NCBI RefSeq assembly: GCF_000243395.2
Contig: NZ_CM001484.1
Span: forward strand, 3,466,524 to 3,530,523
DNA: 64,000 bases
DNA from: Saccharomonospora glauca K62
GTDB lineage: Bacteria > Actinomycetota > Actinomycetes > Mycobacteriales > Pseudonocardiaceae
Direction of reading: 5' to 3'
Under the pieces are notes generated by a model that worked only from the letters and a program-made list of their open reading frames with translations, searched no databases and was not told the DNA's origin. The translations under genes were made by a program, and so were the position numbers. How positions within the stretch are numbered: position 1 is the first letter of the stretch; every line of letters starts with the position of its first letter. Below are positions 53,901 to 61,715 of the stretch, in pieces.

Positions 53901-55200
53901 ACCCGGCCACGGCCCGCAACTTGCGCCCCTGTCCCAAGCCCAGCACCTGGCTGGCCCCCTGACGGCGCACCGTGGCGCTCTCCTTGTCACCGTGCGGACC
54001 TTCGAGTTCCCGACCGTCGAGCGGTCCGAGCCACCACTCGCCCTCCTCGGCCGTGCCGTCGGGCCCGGTGGCGGAGAACAGCCGCCACGCCACCTCCGCG
54101 ACCGTCTTCCTGTCGACGTCCCCCACCGGTACGAGCGCGGAGAGCGCGAGGACCCCCGTGCTCAAGCCCTTCATGTCCACCACGACGGCGTCGATGGTGT
54201 CCAGCCTGCGCAGTGCCGTGCGCTCCATGACGATCGCGCCACGCCGCGCGATCGCCGTGCCCAGGGCGGTCCCGAACGCCGACCTGGCCACCTCCACGGG
54301 TTTGGGCAACGTCGCCAACCCGAGCGCGAGCGCCTTCCGCGCCCCCAGGAACGGCACCGCCGACACACCCGCCACGGCGCCGAGTCCCAACGCCTTGCGG
54401 TGATAACGCTCGGCCACGCCCTCCGGCGCGGGAGCGGGCCTCGCGCTGGGTCTCGCCTTCGCGGCGACGGACTCCGGGCCCGTCACCACCCGGTCCTCGA
54501 CGGCCAACCACGCGCGTTCGACGGCGCGGGCTTCCTGCCACTCCCCGGCTCGCTGTACGAGGTCCACCAGGATGCCCTCGTTGCCCGCCGCGAGTCCCTG
54601 CGCGAGCGCTCCGGCCATCGCCATCCGGGACTCGCCGCGAGTGGGCCCGAGGGAGCGGGGCCGGATCCATTCCTTCAACGCGGGATGGTGGTCGACGGCG
54701 GACAGCAACCCGCTCACCTCCGGCGGGAGGGGCGCCCACCTCCCGAGCCGGGTGATGGCGGAGACGACGAGTCCGAGCATGTCGACGGCGAGTGTCGGCA
54801 GCACCCCGGTCCCCCTGACCCCTTCTGCCGGGTGGTGCGCCTCGTCCTCGACGGCTTCGTCCTCGGTCGACACCGGCAGGGACTCCGCGCGCCTGACGAG
54901 CTCGACGATCTCACGTCGGCGAGGAGGTGGGTCGGCGACAGTGACGACGAGCCGCGACGTCGGCCCGTTGACCCTCGCCCACACCACCTGCGGATGCGCC
55001 TCGACGGCCTCCTCGATCCGACGGGCCACCTTGCCCCGGTCCTTGCCCTGTACTCCGTGCACCTCGATGAACAACCGGCCGGGGCTGGTCCTGACGTAGC
55101 GCCGCGACGTGGCGGCCAGTGAAGCCACTCCCCGGACGGTGCCGATGGCGGTCCCGACGAGGGACAACGGACCCGGTATCGGAAGCCCGAGCAGGTTCAT
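50911..55200 (-). CDS. Very large cation-translocating P-type ATPase (CtpI-like)
   Basis: About 1429 residues, almost twice a normal P-type ATPase. The C-terminal half is a complete pump: actuator TGESLPV, phosphorylation site [15 protein letters not shown], hinge [20 protein letters not shown] and about ten spans in all. The N-terminal half has an HMA-like segment (about 40-95) and a degenerate second ATPase-like region with membrane spans, like mycobacterial CtpI. The transported ion is unknown. It starts 45 nt downstream of the dehydrogenase at 55246 on the same strand; GTG 55218 is an alternative start. It splits the catabolic cluster physically. Confidence 0.9.
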   Translation of the reverse strand: MNLLGLPIPGPLSLVGTAIGTVRGVASLAATSRRYVRTSPGRLFIEVHGVQGKDRGKVARRIEEAVEAHPQVVWARVNGPTSRLVVTVADPPPRRREIVELVRRAESLPVSTEDEAVEDEAHHPAEGVRGTGVLPTLAVDMLGLVVSAITRLGRWAPLPPEVSGLLSAVDHHPALKEWIRPRSLGPTRGESRMAMAGALAQGLAAGNEGILVDLVQRAGEWQEARAVERAWLAVEDRVVTGPESVAAKARPSARPAPAPEGVAERYHRKALGLGAVAGVSAVPFLGARKALALGLATLPKPVEVARSAFGTALGTAIARRGAIVMERTALRRLDTIDAVVVDMKGLSTGVLALSALVPVGDVDRKTVAEVAWRLFSATGPDGTAEEGEWWLGPLDGRELEGPHGDKESATVRRQGASQVLGLGQGRKLRAVAGLHPESMPNTELLTVAARRSGLPVYETDDPRATVRELQERGHRVLVVSNSRRALSAADCGVGVYVKGERPPWGAHVLVGTDLVTASVLVEAVGAMKRVTAHSIRIAQAASGVGAVSVLRGGVMNPTTRALRPVNAGAAIALFNARRQAMRLREPSRTEGLGVGGRAEPWHMMPVSVVRAQLGCGEGGLSGGEVARRAAAKSARRVGGTTLGSAFVAELANPLTPVMAGGAAVAAAVGSPADAALVVAVVGLSALIGSLQQVRAEKELAELLRRSAVSATVVRDGEERVVTAEELVPGDLVTLTAGDVVPADCRLVDSHGLELDESSLTGESLPVAKDPAPVVASHVAERSSMVYEGTTVAAGRATAVVVAVGNDTEAGRSMAIAREGAPTTGVESRLTELTEKSLPFAAGSAAAVAGVGLLRRVPLRDSLSTAVNLAVAAVPEGLPFMVGAAQLAAARRLAEHRALVRNPRSIEALGRVDVLCFDKTGTLTEGRLTVSEVDDGHTRSAMDVPERLRPVLAAALRATPHADELDTLPHATDRAVAEAGVRLGLTTATGAAGWEEVAAMPFESSRGLHATIGRTRDGLLLSVKGAPEEVLSRCDLGGRARKRLTGRLRSLAESGHRVLAVAERFLNEPIDLRDPDSVRGLTFRGFLAIADPVRDSAAPAAARLRDAGVQIVMLTGDHPVTGGAIAAEINGHNDLKIVTGAELDELDEDELRELLPHVDVIARCTPAHKVRIVQAYRALGRTVAMTGDGANDAPAIRLADVGIALGERGTPAARAAADLVVTDDKLETIIAALVEGRAMWASVRLALGVLLGGNLGEIAFTVLGALVTGRSPLGARQLLLVNMLTDLVPSMAIALRRPDDTSVENSLREGPESSLGRRLYRDIGVRAGTTAAGATAAWTLARLTGRRRRAGTVALAALVGTQLGQTLLVGRRNPSVVASGLGSAAVLAAVIQTPGLSQFFGCTPLGPVGWGIALGSATAATAAAALADLG

Positions 55201-55245
55201 GGGGCCGGAATGCCCCACCTCCCGCCGTTCTACGCACCGGGGGTG

Positions 55246-56313
55246 TCAGACCGCCTCGGCGATCGCCGTGCCGAGCTGCTCCGTCGTCGCCTTGCCCCCG
55301 AGGTCGGGAGTGGCCACCTTCCCCTCGGCCAACACCTTCTCCACGGCGGCGTCGACCGCCCGCGCCGCGGTGGTCTCGCCGAGGTGGTCGAGCATCATCG
55401 CGGCGGCGAGGATCTGGGCCACGGGATTGGCGATGCCCTTGCCCGCGATGTCAGGGGCGCTGCCGTGCACGGCCTCGAACATCGACGGGTGCGTGCGTTC
55501 CGGGTTGATGTTGCCGGACGGCGCCATGCCCAGGCCACCGGTCACGGCCGCGGCGAGGTCGCTCAGGATGTCGCCGAACAGGTTGGACGCCACGATCACG
55601 TCGAGCCTGTCGGGCTGCTGCACCATCCTGGCGGCGAGCGCGTCGATGTGACACTGCTCGGCCTCCACGTCCGGGTACTCGGCGGCGACGAGCTCGAAAA
55701 TCTCGTCCCAGAACGGCATCGTGTGGATGATGCCGTTCGACTTCGTGGCCGAGCAAACGCGCCGCGAGCGGGTGCGTGCCAGCTCGAACGCGTACCGGAT
55801 GATGCGTTCCACCCCGACGCGGGTGAACACCGACTCCTGGAGCACGAACTCGTCGGGCCGGCCCTCGTTGTGCCTGCCCCCGAGCGTGGAGTACTCGCCC
55901 TCGGAGTTCTCGCGGACGATCACCATCTCCAGCTCGTCGGCCGTGCGGTCGGCCAGCACCGACGTGGTTCCGGGTAGCAGCCGCACCGGCCGGAGGTTGA
56001 CGTACTGCGAGAACGCGCGCCGCAGCGGAATCAGCAGCCCCCAAAGCGACACGTGGTCGGGCACGCCGGGGAACCCGACCGCGCCCAGCAGGATCGAGTC
56101 GAAGCCGGCCAACGTCGCCACGCCGTCCTCGGGCATCATCTCGCCCGTGGCACTGTAGCGCTCGCAGCTGTAGTCGAACTCCGTCCACCGCAGCTCGAAG
56201 CCGTGCTCGGCCGCGGCGACGTCGAGCACCTTGCGGGCCTCGGCGGTGACGTCCACACCGATTCCGTCGCCGGGGATGGCGGCGATCTCGTAGGTCCTCA
56301 TCGGCGTGCTCAC
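55246..56313 (-). CDS. Tartrate/D-malate dehydrogenase (isopropylmalate dehydrogenase family)
   Basis: This 355-residue decarboxylating beta-hydroxyacid dehydrogenase has the substrate and NAD motifs [31 protein letters not shown] and [19 protein letters not shown]. The GEYSTLGG segment matches the tartrate/D-malate branch (TtuC/DmlA) better than LeuB or Icd. GTG 56313 overlaps the stop of the aldehyde dehydrogenase by 4 nt (GTGA), so the two are translationally coupled. Likely in the operon controlled by site 3. Confidence 0.9.
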   Translation of the reverse strand: MSTPMRTYEIAAIPGDGIGVDVTAEARKVLDVAAAEHGFELRWTEFDYSCERYSATGEMMPEDGVATLAGFDSILLGAVGFPGVPDHVSLWGLLIPLRRAFSQYVNLRPVRLLPGTTSVLADRTADELEMVIVRENSEGEYSTLGGRHNEGRPDEFVLQESVFTRVGVERIIRYAFELARTRSRRVCSATKSNGIIHTMPFWDEIFELVAAEYPDVEAEQCHIDALAARMVQQPDRLDVIVASNLFGDILSDLAAAVTGGLGMAPSGNINPERTHPSMFEAVHGSAPDIAGKGIANPVAQILAAAMMLDHLGETTAARAVDAAVEKVLAEGKVATPDLGGKATTEQLGTAIAEAV

Positions 56314-57773
56314 AGGCTCACCGCGATGTACTTGGTCTCCAGGAACTCCTCTATGCCGACGGTTCCGCCCTCCCGGCCGAGCCCGGACTGCTTGACGCCT
56401 CCGAACGGCGCGGCGGGATTCGACACGATGCCCTGGTTCAGGCCCACCATGCCGGTCTCCAACCGCTCGCTGACCCGCAGGGCGCGCTTGACGTCGTTGG
56501 TGTACACGTACCCGACGAGCCCGTACTCGGTGTCGTTGGCGGCGGCCAGGGCCTCGTCCTCGGTGTCGAACACCGTGATCGGAGCGACGGGGCCGAAGAT
56601 CTCCTCGCGGCAGATGCGCGCGTCGGCGGGCACACCGGTGAGCACGGTCGGCCGGTAGAAGTTCCCCGGCCCGGCCACGGGCTCGCCGCCGGTGAGCACC
56701 TCGGCCCCGCGTTCGGTGGCGTCCGCGACGAGTTCCGCGACCTTGGACACGGCGGCGGAGTCGATCAGGGGACCGACCACGACCCCCTCCTCCGTGCCGC
56801 GGCCGATGGACAGCGCGGACATACGCTCGGTGAGCCTGCGGGCGAACTCGTCGGCCACGCCACGCTGCACGTAGAAACGGTTGGCCGCCGTGCACGCCTC
56901 CCCGATGTTGCGCATCTTGGCCTGCATGGCGCCTTCCACCGCGGCGTCGAGGTCGGCGTCGTCGAACACCAAAAACGGCGCGTTGCCGCCCAGCTCCATC
57001 GACGTGCGCAGGACCTTGTCGGCGCACTGCTCCAGCAAAATCCTGCCGACCGCCGTCGAGCCGGTGAACGACAGCTTGCGAGCCCTGCCGTCGCGAATGA
57101 GCGGCTCCATCACGCCACCGGCGTCGGAGGTGGTGATGACGTTGAGGACACCGTCGGGCAGTCCCGCGTCGGCGAGGATCTGCGCCAACGCCAGCATCGA
57201 CAACGGCGTCTGCTCGGCGGGTTTGATGACCATCGTGCAGCCCGCCGCCACGGCCGGGCCGATCTTGCGCGTGCCCATCGCCATCGGGAAGTTCCACGGC
57301 GTGATGAGCAGCGACGGCCCCACGGGCTGCTTGGTGACGAGCAGGCGGCCACTACCGTTCGGCGCGACGGCGTACCCGCCGTCGATGCGCACCGCTTCCT
57401 CGGCGAACCAACGGAAGAACTCCGCGGCGTAGGCGATCTCGCCGCGGGACTCCGCCAGCGGCTTGCCCATCTCCAGCGTCATCAGCAGGGCCAGCTCCTC
57501 CCTGCGCGCGAGAAGGGCGTCGTAGGCCCTGCGCAGGATCTCCCCGCGCTCCCTCGGGGGGTGCGCCGCCCACTCCTTTTGCGCCGAGACGGCGGCGTCC
57601 AGGGCGGCCATGCCGTCCGAGACGGACGCGTCGGCCACCTCGCAGAGCACCTTCCCCGTGGCCGGGTCGTGCACGGGAAACGTCGCGCCACTGGTGGCGG
57701 GGGTCCACTTGCCACCGATGAACAACTCCTTGGTGACGGCTTCCACCACACTCGACTCGGTCACCGTGCTCAT
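56310..57773 (-). CDS. NAD(P)-dependent semialdehyde dehydrogenase (SSADH-like)
   Basis: A 487-residue aldehyde dehydrogenase. The catalytic Cys294 is in NIGEACTAANRFYV and Glu260 in SMELGGNAPFLVFDDAD. Cofactor motif FTGSTAVGRIL and the pre-motif ITPWNFPMAM are intact, and the sequence fits the succinate-semialdehyde (GabD) clade. It would oxidise the semialdehyde product of the aminotransferase at 57952. ATG 57773 has AGGGAG upstream. It is divergent from that aminotransferase with the GntR site between. Confidence 0.93.
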   Translation of the reverse strand: MSTVTESSVVEAVTKELFIGGKWTPATSGATFPVHDPATGKVLCEVADASVSDGMAALDAAVSAQKEWAAHPPRERGEILRRAYDALLARREELALLMTLEMGKPLAESRGEIAYAAEFFRWFAEEAVRIDGGYAVAPNGSGRLLVTKQPVGPSLLITPWNFPMAMGTRKIGPAVAAGCTMVIKPAEQTPLSMLALAQILADAGLPDGVLNVITTSDAGGVMEPLIRDGRARKLSFTGSTAVGRILLEQCADKVLRTSMELGGNAPFLVFDDADLDAAVEGAMQAKMRNIGEACTAANRFYVQRGVADEFARRLTERMSALSIGRGTEEGVVVGPLIDSAAVSKVAELVADATERGAEVLTGGEPVAGPGNFYRPTVLTGVPADARICREEIFGPVAPITVFDTEDEALAAANDTEYGLVGYVYTNDVKRALRVSERLETGMVGLNQGIVSNPAAPFGGVKQSGLGREGGTVGIEEFLETKYIAVSL

Positions 57774-57814
57774 GAAGACTCCCTGCTCTCGCTGATTGCG
57801 CCGCTGCGAGTGCC

Positions 57815-57843
57815 ATGCTACGAATATTGTTGACAATCTACAA
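57815..57843 (-). promoter_or_regulatory. Leftward promoter with GntR operator (site 3)
   Basis: On the minus strand, TTGTAG (57843-57838), a 17-bp spacer and TAGCAT (57820-57815) form a promoter for the aldehyde dehydrogenase-tartrate dehydrogenase pair. The palindrome ATTGT-TG-ACAAT (57826-57837) lies within the spacer. It may also act on the rightward aminotransferase gene at 57952. Confidence 0.78.
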
Positions 57844-57951
57844 CCCTGAGGGCGTGGTATCCGCGACACATGCGGTGATCGTCTCCCGAGGACGACTCGA
57901 CCACACCCTCACACCGATGTCCAACGCCGCGTCGCAAAGGAGCACGCCGAC

Positions 57952-59211
57952 ATGGCTCAGCTTTCCCCGATCCTCAAGCAGGCCACCCCGGTCGTCGTCG
58001 ATCACGGCGAGGGCGCCTACCTCTACGACACGAGCGGACGCCGGCACCTCGACTTCACGGCGGGCATCGGTGTGACCAGCACCGGACACTGCCACCCGCG
58101 CGTGGTGGCCGCCGCGCGGGAACAGATCGGCAAACTGATCCACGGGCAGTACACCACCGTGATGCACAAGCCTCTGCTCGAACTGACCGAGCGGCTCGGC
58201 GAGGTGTTGCCGAAGGGTCTCGACTCCCTGTTCTTCGCCAACTCCGGCAGCGAGGCCGTCGAGGCCGCCCTCCGCCTGACACGGCAGGCCACCGGACGCC
58301 CCAACATCATCGTGTTCCAGGGCGGTTTCCACGGCCGCACGGTGGCCGCGGCGTCGATGACCACGTCCGGCACCCGCTTCAGCGCGGGCTTCTCGCCCCT
58401 CATGAGCGGCGTGCACGTGGCGCCCTTCCCGTACGCCTTCCACTACGGCTGGGACGAACGGACGGCCACGGAGTTCGCACTGCGCGAGCTGGACTACCTG
58501 TTCGCCACGCAGACCTCGCCGCAGGAGACGGCCGCGTTCTTCGTCGAACCCATGCTGGGCGAGGGCGGCTACGTCCCCGCCAACCCCGAGTTCCTGGCGG
58601 GCCTGCGGCGCCGCGCCGACGAGCACGGCATCCTCCTCGTCGTCGACGAGATCCAGACCGGCTTCGGGCGCACCGGCCGGTTCTGGGGTCACGAACACTT
58701 CGACGTCCGCCCCGACGTCGTGCTCATCGCGAAGGGACTCGCCAGTGGCTTCCCGCTGTCGGCCATCGCCGCTTCGAAGGACCTCATGGGCAAGGCATGG
58801 CCGGGCTCGCAGGGCGGGACCTACGGCGGCAACGCCGTGTCGTGCGCGGCGGCCGTCGCCACCCTCGACGTCATCCGCGACGAGAACCTCGTCGAGAACG
58901 CGGCGGCACGCGGCAGGCAACTGCTCGACGGCGCCAAGGCGGTCGGCGAGAAGACGCCGGGCATCGGCGACGTGCGGGGCCTGGGCCTGCTCGTCGGGTC
59001 GGAGTTCGTCACCCCCGACGGCAAGCCGGACGGCGCCACCGCCCAGGCCGTGCAGAAGACCGCGGCCGAGAAGGGCCTGCTCCTCCTCACCTGCGGAGCG
59101 TTCATGAACGTCGTGCGCATGATCCCGCCGCTGGTCGTGACCTCCGAGCAGGTCGACGAGGCGCTGGAGATCTGGGCCGACACGGTCGCCTCGGTCACCG
59201 GCGACGCCTGA
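57952..59211 (+). CDS. Class III aminotransferase (GABA/beta-alanine type)
   Basis: A 419-residue PLP enzyme that transfers an omega-amino group from a substrate such as GABA or beta-alanine. The PLP lysine is Lys261 in VVLIAKGLASGFPLSA, and Asp232 in LVVDEIQTGFGRTGRF contacts the pyridine ring. FFANSGSEAVEAALRLTRQATG is the phosphate-binding region. The ATG at 57952 has AAAGGAG upstream. Divergent from the semialdehyde dehydrogenase and co-controlled by site 3, this is a classic transamination-oxidation pair. Confidence 0.94.
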   Translation: MAQLSPILKQATPVVVDHGEGAYLYDTSGRRHLDFTAGIGVTSTGHCHPRVVAAAREQIGKLIHGQYTTVMHKPLLELTERLGEVLPKGLDSLFFANSGSEAVEAALRLTRQATGRPNIIVFQGGFHGRTVAAASMTTSGTRFSAGFSPLMSGVHVAPFPYAFHYGWDERTATEFALRELDYLFATQTSPQETAAFFVEPMLGEGGYVPANPEFLAGLRRRADEHGILLVVDEIQTGFGRTGRFWGHEHFDVRPDVVLIAKGLASGFPLSAIAASKDLMGKAWPGSQGGTYGGNAVSCAAAVATLDVIRDENLVENAAARGRQLLDGAKAVGEKTPGIGDVRGLGLLVGSEFVTPDGKPDGATAQAVQKTAAEKGLLLLTCGAFMNVVRMIPPLVVTSEQVDEALEIWADTVASVTGDA

Positions 59212-59245
59212 GTTCGCGCCGCCCCGTCCCGACAAGGAGCACCGG

Positions 59246-59743
59246 ATGGCTCGCCACATCACCATCAGTCTGGACAAACGCGGGGTGTCCTGCCGCGCTC
59301 GCCTGCTCGACGCCGAGGCACCGAGGACGTGCCGAGCGGTGTGGGACGCCCTCCCCCGGAGCGGGGCGGCCTACCACGCGAAGTACGCCCGCAACGAGGT
59401 CTACACCCTCCTCCCGCCGTTCGCCGACCCCGAGCCCGGACGCGAGAACCCCACGGTGACGCCCATTCCCGGCGACGTCGTGTACTTCGGGTTCGAGGCT
59501 TGGGAGATCGGCAACCCCGCGTACGGCTACGACGAGGCCAGCGCGGCGCACAACGCGCGGGGTGCCACCGATCTCGCCATTTTCTACGGCCGCAACAACC
59601 TGTTGCTCAACGGGGACGTGGGCTGGGTTCCGGGGAACGTCTTCGCCACGATCACGGAAGGGCTGGAGGAGATGGCCGAGGCCGCACGAGATCTGTGGTT
59701 GCGAGGTGTCGAAGGGGAAACCCTGACGTTCGCCCGCGCCTGA
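59246..59743 (+). CDS. DUF3830 family protein
   Basis: A 165-residue cyclophilin-like-fold protein of unknown function, with conserved segments FEAWEIGNPAYGYDEASAA and NNLLLNGDVGWVPGNVF. Related proteins occur next to racemase-, hydantoin- or amidase-type catabolic genes in bacteria, from general knowledge. It is 34 nt downstream of the aminotransferase, with AAGGAG before its ATG, so it is in the same operon. A role as an isomerase or hydrolase in the pathway is conceivable but unproven. Confidence 0.85.
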   Translation: MARHITISLDKRGVSCRARLLDAEAPRTCRAVWDALPRSGAAYHAKYARNEVYTLLPPFADPEPGRENPTVTPIPGDVVYFGFEAWEIGNPAYGYDEASAAHNARGATDLAIFYGRNNLLLNGDVGWVPGNVFATITEGLEEMAEAARDLWLRGVEGETLTFARA

Positions 59744-60100
59744 CACGGGACCGGTTCACTCGAACGGGTAATGTTGCGATCTTTACGTATCGTACTGATG
59801 GGGTAACTCGTTGGTGTGGTCCCAGAGCACGACGTGACCCCATGAGAACTCATCGCAGCAGAATGACCCGGTCGAGCGAACACGAATTGTCACACGCGGA
59901 TGGAAATTCTGGCCCCTTTGTAAAACCCGAAAGTGGTACGTGTTTAAACTGAGGGGATTCCCTTCGGGCTCCGCTTCCACCACGGCTTCTTTGACAGCGA
60001 ACGATCTCCGGTGGGAATGTTGATCTCGCTTTCGAAAGCGGTGTGTGCACACAAATTCGCTGTATAGCCAACGAATGCCTTTTTGGTAGAAGGAGCCCCC
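59744..60100. other. Intergenic region upstream of the small hydrophobic-peptide gene
   Basis: This 357-nt gap is AT-richer than its flanks and holds no gene I can support apart from the small ORF at 60101. A TTGACA occurs at about 59991; its best partner -10 is uncertain (AATGTT 19 bp on, or TATAGC near the ORF). Short dyads include GTGTGCACAC near 60048. It most likely contains the promoter and leader of the small gene. Confidence 0.4.
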
Positions 60101-60193
60101 ATGCAGTTCATGGTCATGCACGCCACCTCCGCCGGCGACCTCCTCACCGGACTGCTGGCGCACCTCGCCCACCTCATCGGCTGGCTGGTCTGA
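60101..60193 (+). CDS. 30-codon hydrophobic peptide
   Basis: The ORF starts MQFMVMHATSAGDLL and ends AHLIGWLV; it is 30 residues, mostly hydrophobic from residue 14, and could insert in the membrane. AAGGAG lies 6 nt before the ATG and a canonical terminator follows at 60226, so it is likely a real monocistronic gene. The size and shape recall type I toxin or membrane-regulator peptides. I do not recognise it. Confidence 0.6.
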   Translation: MQFMVMHATSAGDLLTGLLAHLAHLIGWLV

Positions 60194-60225
60194 GGGGCGA
60201 CGCCCAGAGCGCACGAGCATGACAC

Positions 60226-60261
60226 GCGGGGCCGACACCAGGCGCGGGTCGGCCCCGCTTT
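60226..60261 (+). terminator. Intrinsic terminator after the small peptide gene
   Basis: Perfect 11-bp arms GCGGGGCCGAC (60226-60236) and GTCGGCCCCGC (60248-60258), an 11-nt loop, and a TTT tail. It is the clearest T-tailed rho-independent terminator in the window. Confidence 0.85.
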
Positions 60262-60330
60262 CGTGCGAAAACAAAAACGTGAGAATGATTCATAGCCGAC
60301 GGATACCGGTCCGTACTAGGCTGCTCGGCC

Positions 60331-61713
60331 ATGAGCGACGTAGCGCAGCGGCTGGCCGAGATCGTCGGCGCCGACAATGTGGTGAGTGGGGACGCCGTCG
60401 GCGACGACTACTCCGGAGACGAAGCGCTCGTCGGAGATAAGGTCCGGCCCGCTCACGTGGTGAAACCCGGAACCGCCGAAGAAGTCGCCGCCGTGCTGCG
60501 GCTGGCCACCGAGGAATCGGTGCCCGTGACGGCGCGAGGTTCGGGCACCGGGCTTTCCGGCGCGGCACGCCCCCTCGCCGGGGGCATGGTCGTCTCCTTC
60601 GAGCGCATGGACGCGATCCTCGACATCGACACGGTCAACCATGTCGCCGTGGTGCAACCCGGCGTCACCTTGTCCGATCTGGACAGTGCCACCGCCGAGG
60701 TGGGGCTCGGCTACACCGTCTATCCCGGCGAGATGAGCGCGAGCGTTGGCGGCAACGTCGGCACGAACGCGGGTGGCATGCGCGCCGTGAAGTACGGCGT
60801 CGCCCGCAACAACATCCTCGGTCTTCAGGCGGCACTACCGACGGGTGAGCTCATCCGTACCGGAGGACGCACCGTCAAGACCTCCACCGGTTACGACCTC
60901 ACCCAGCTCATCATCGGTTCGGAGGGCACCCTCGCCCTCGCCACCGAGGTGATCGTCAAGCTGCACCCGCGCCTCCCCCACGGCGCGACGGTGCTCGCGC
61001 CCTTCCCCACGCTCGACACGGTGATGAACGCGGTGCCACGCGTCGTGGCCAGTGGTCTCGCGCCACACATCCTCGAATACATCGACGCCCTCACGATGGC
61101 GGCCATCACCCACACCTCGCAGTTGTCGCTCGGTGTTCCCGACGACGTCCGCGACGCCTCGCAGGCTTACCTCGTCGTGGGCCTGGAGAACCACGACGCC
61201 GACCGACTCTCGGGCGACGTCGAGACCCTCGGGGAACTGCTCACCGAACTCGGCGCCCCGGACAGCTACGTGCTCGAAGGGCCCTCCGCGCGCAAACTCA
61301 TCGAGGCGCGCGAGAAGGCGTTCTGGACCGCCAAGGCCGCGGGCGCCGACGAGGTGATCGACGTCGTGGTGCCGCGCTCGGCGCTCCCGGCGTTCCTCTC
61401 CGAGGCGCAGGCCGCGGCCGCGCGCACGGAATCGGGCGTGGTCGGCTGTGGACACGCGGGGGATGGCAACGTCCACCTCGCCGTGTTCCAGAAGGACCCC
61501 GACAAGCGCGCACGGCTGCTGCACGAGATCTTCGCGGCCGGGATGGAACTCGGTGGGGCCATCTCCGGCGAGCACGGCATCGGGCGCGCGAAGAAGGACC
61601 ACTTCCTCCGGTTGGAGGACCCAGTCAAGATCGAACTGATGAGCCGAGTGAAGCGGGCGTTCGACCCCGCCGGGATCCTGAACCCCGGTGTGCTCTTCGG
61701 CCGGGAGGATTGA
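60331..61713 (+). CDS. FAD-binding oxidase (GlcD/D-lactate dehydrogenase type)
   Basis: A 460-residue flavoprotein of the FAD-linked oxidase family. The FAD domain has PVTARGSGTGLSGAARPLAGG and YPGEMSASVGGNVGTNAGGM (PP-loop and glycine loop); the C-terminal cap ends with GEHGIGRAKKDHF and a FDPAGILNPG motif, which is typical of glycolate/D-2-hydroxyacid oxidases. It oxidises a 2-hydroxy acid to the keto acid. No clear ribosome-binding site is present; a TACTAG hexamer lies at 60314-60319. It overlaps the TPP enzyme gene by -2 nt and likely feeds it with a 2-keto acid. Confidence 0.9.
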   Translation: MSDVAQRLAEIVGADNVVSGDAVGDDYSGDEALVGDKVRPAHVVKPGTAEEVAAVLRLATEESVPVTARGSGTGLSGAARPLAGGMVVSFERMDAILDIDTVNHVAVVQPGVTLSDLDSATAEVGLGYTVYPGEMSASVGGNVGTNAGGMRAVKYGVARNNILGLQAALPTGELIRTGGRTVKTSTGYDLTQLIIGSEGTLALATEVIVKLHPRLPHGATVLAPFPTLDTVMNAVPRVVASGLAPHILEYIDALTMAAITHTSQLSLGVPDDVRDASQAYLVVGLENHDADRLSGDVETLGELLTELGAPDSYVLEGPSARKLIEAREKAFWTAKAAGADEVIDVVVPRSALPAFLSEAQAAAARTESGVVGCGHAGDGNVHLAVFQKDPDKRARLLHEIFAAGMELGGAISGEHGIGRAKKDHFLRLEDPVKIELMSRVKRAFDPAGILNPGVLFGRED

Positions 61714-61715
61714 GC

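Noticed and set aside
51700-55122. Several long plus-strand frames (410, 630 and 723 codons) over the P-type ATPase
   Set aside because: All lie antisense to a clear P-type ATPase and show no family motifs.
55246-57297. A single 683-codon frame that would fuse an unknown N-terminus to the tartrate-type dehydrogenase
   Set aside because: The upstream part is a shadow of the aldehyde dehydrogenase; a GTG at 56313 overlapping the previous stop gives a normal-length dehydrogenase.
60280-60294. Zur/Fur box (TGAGAATGATTCATA) before the FAD oxidase gene
   Set aside because: Two of the critical bases in the second half-site differ, and no iron- or zinc-related gene is downstream.
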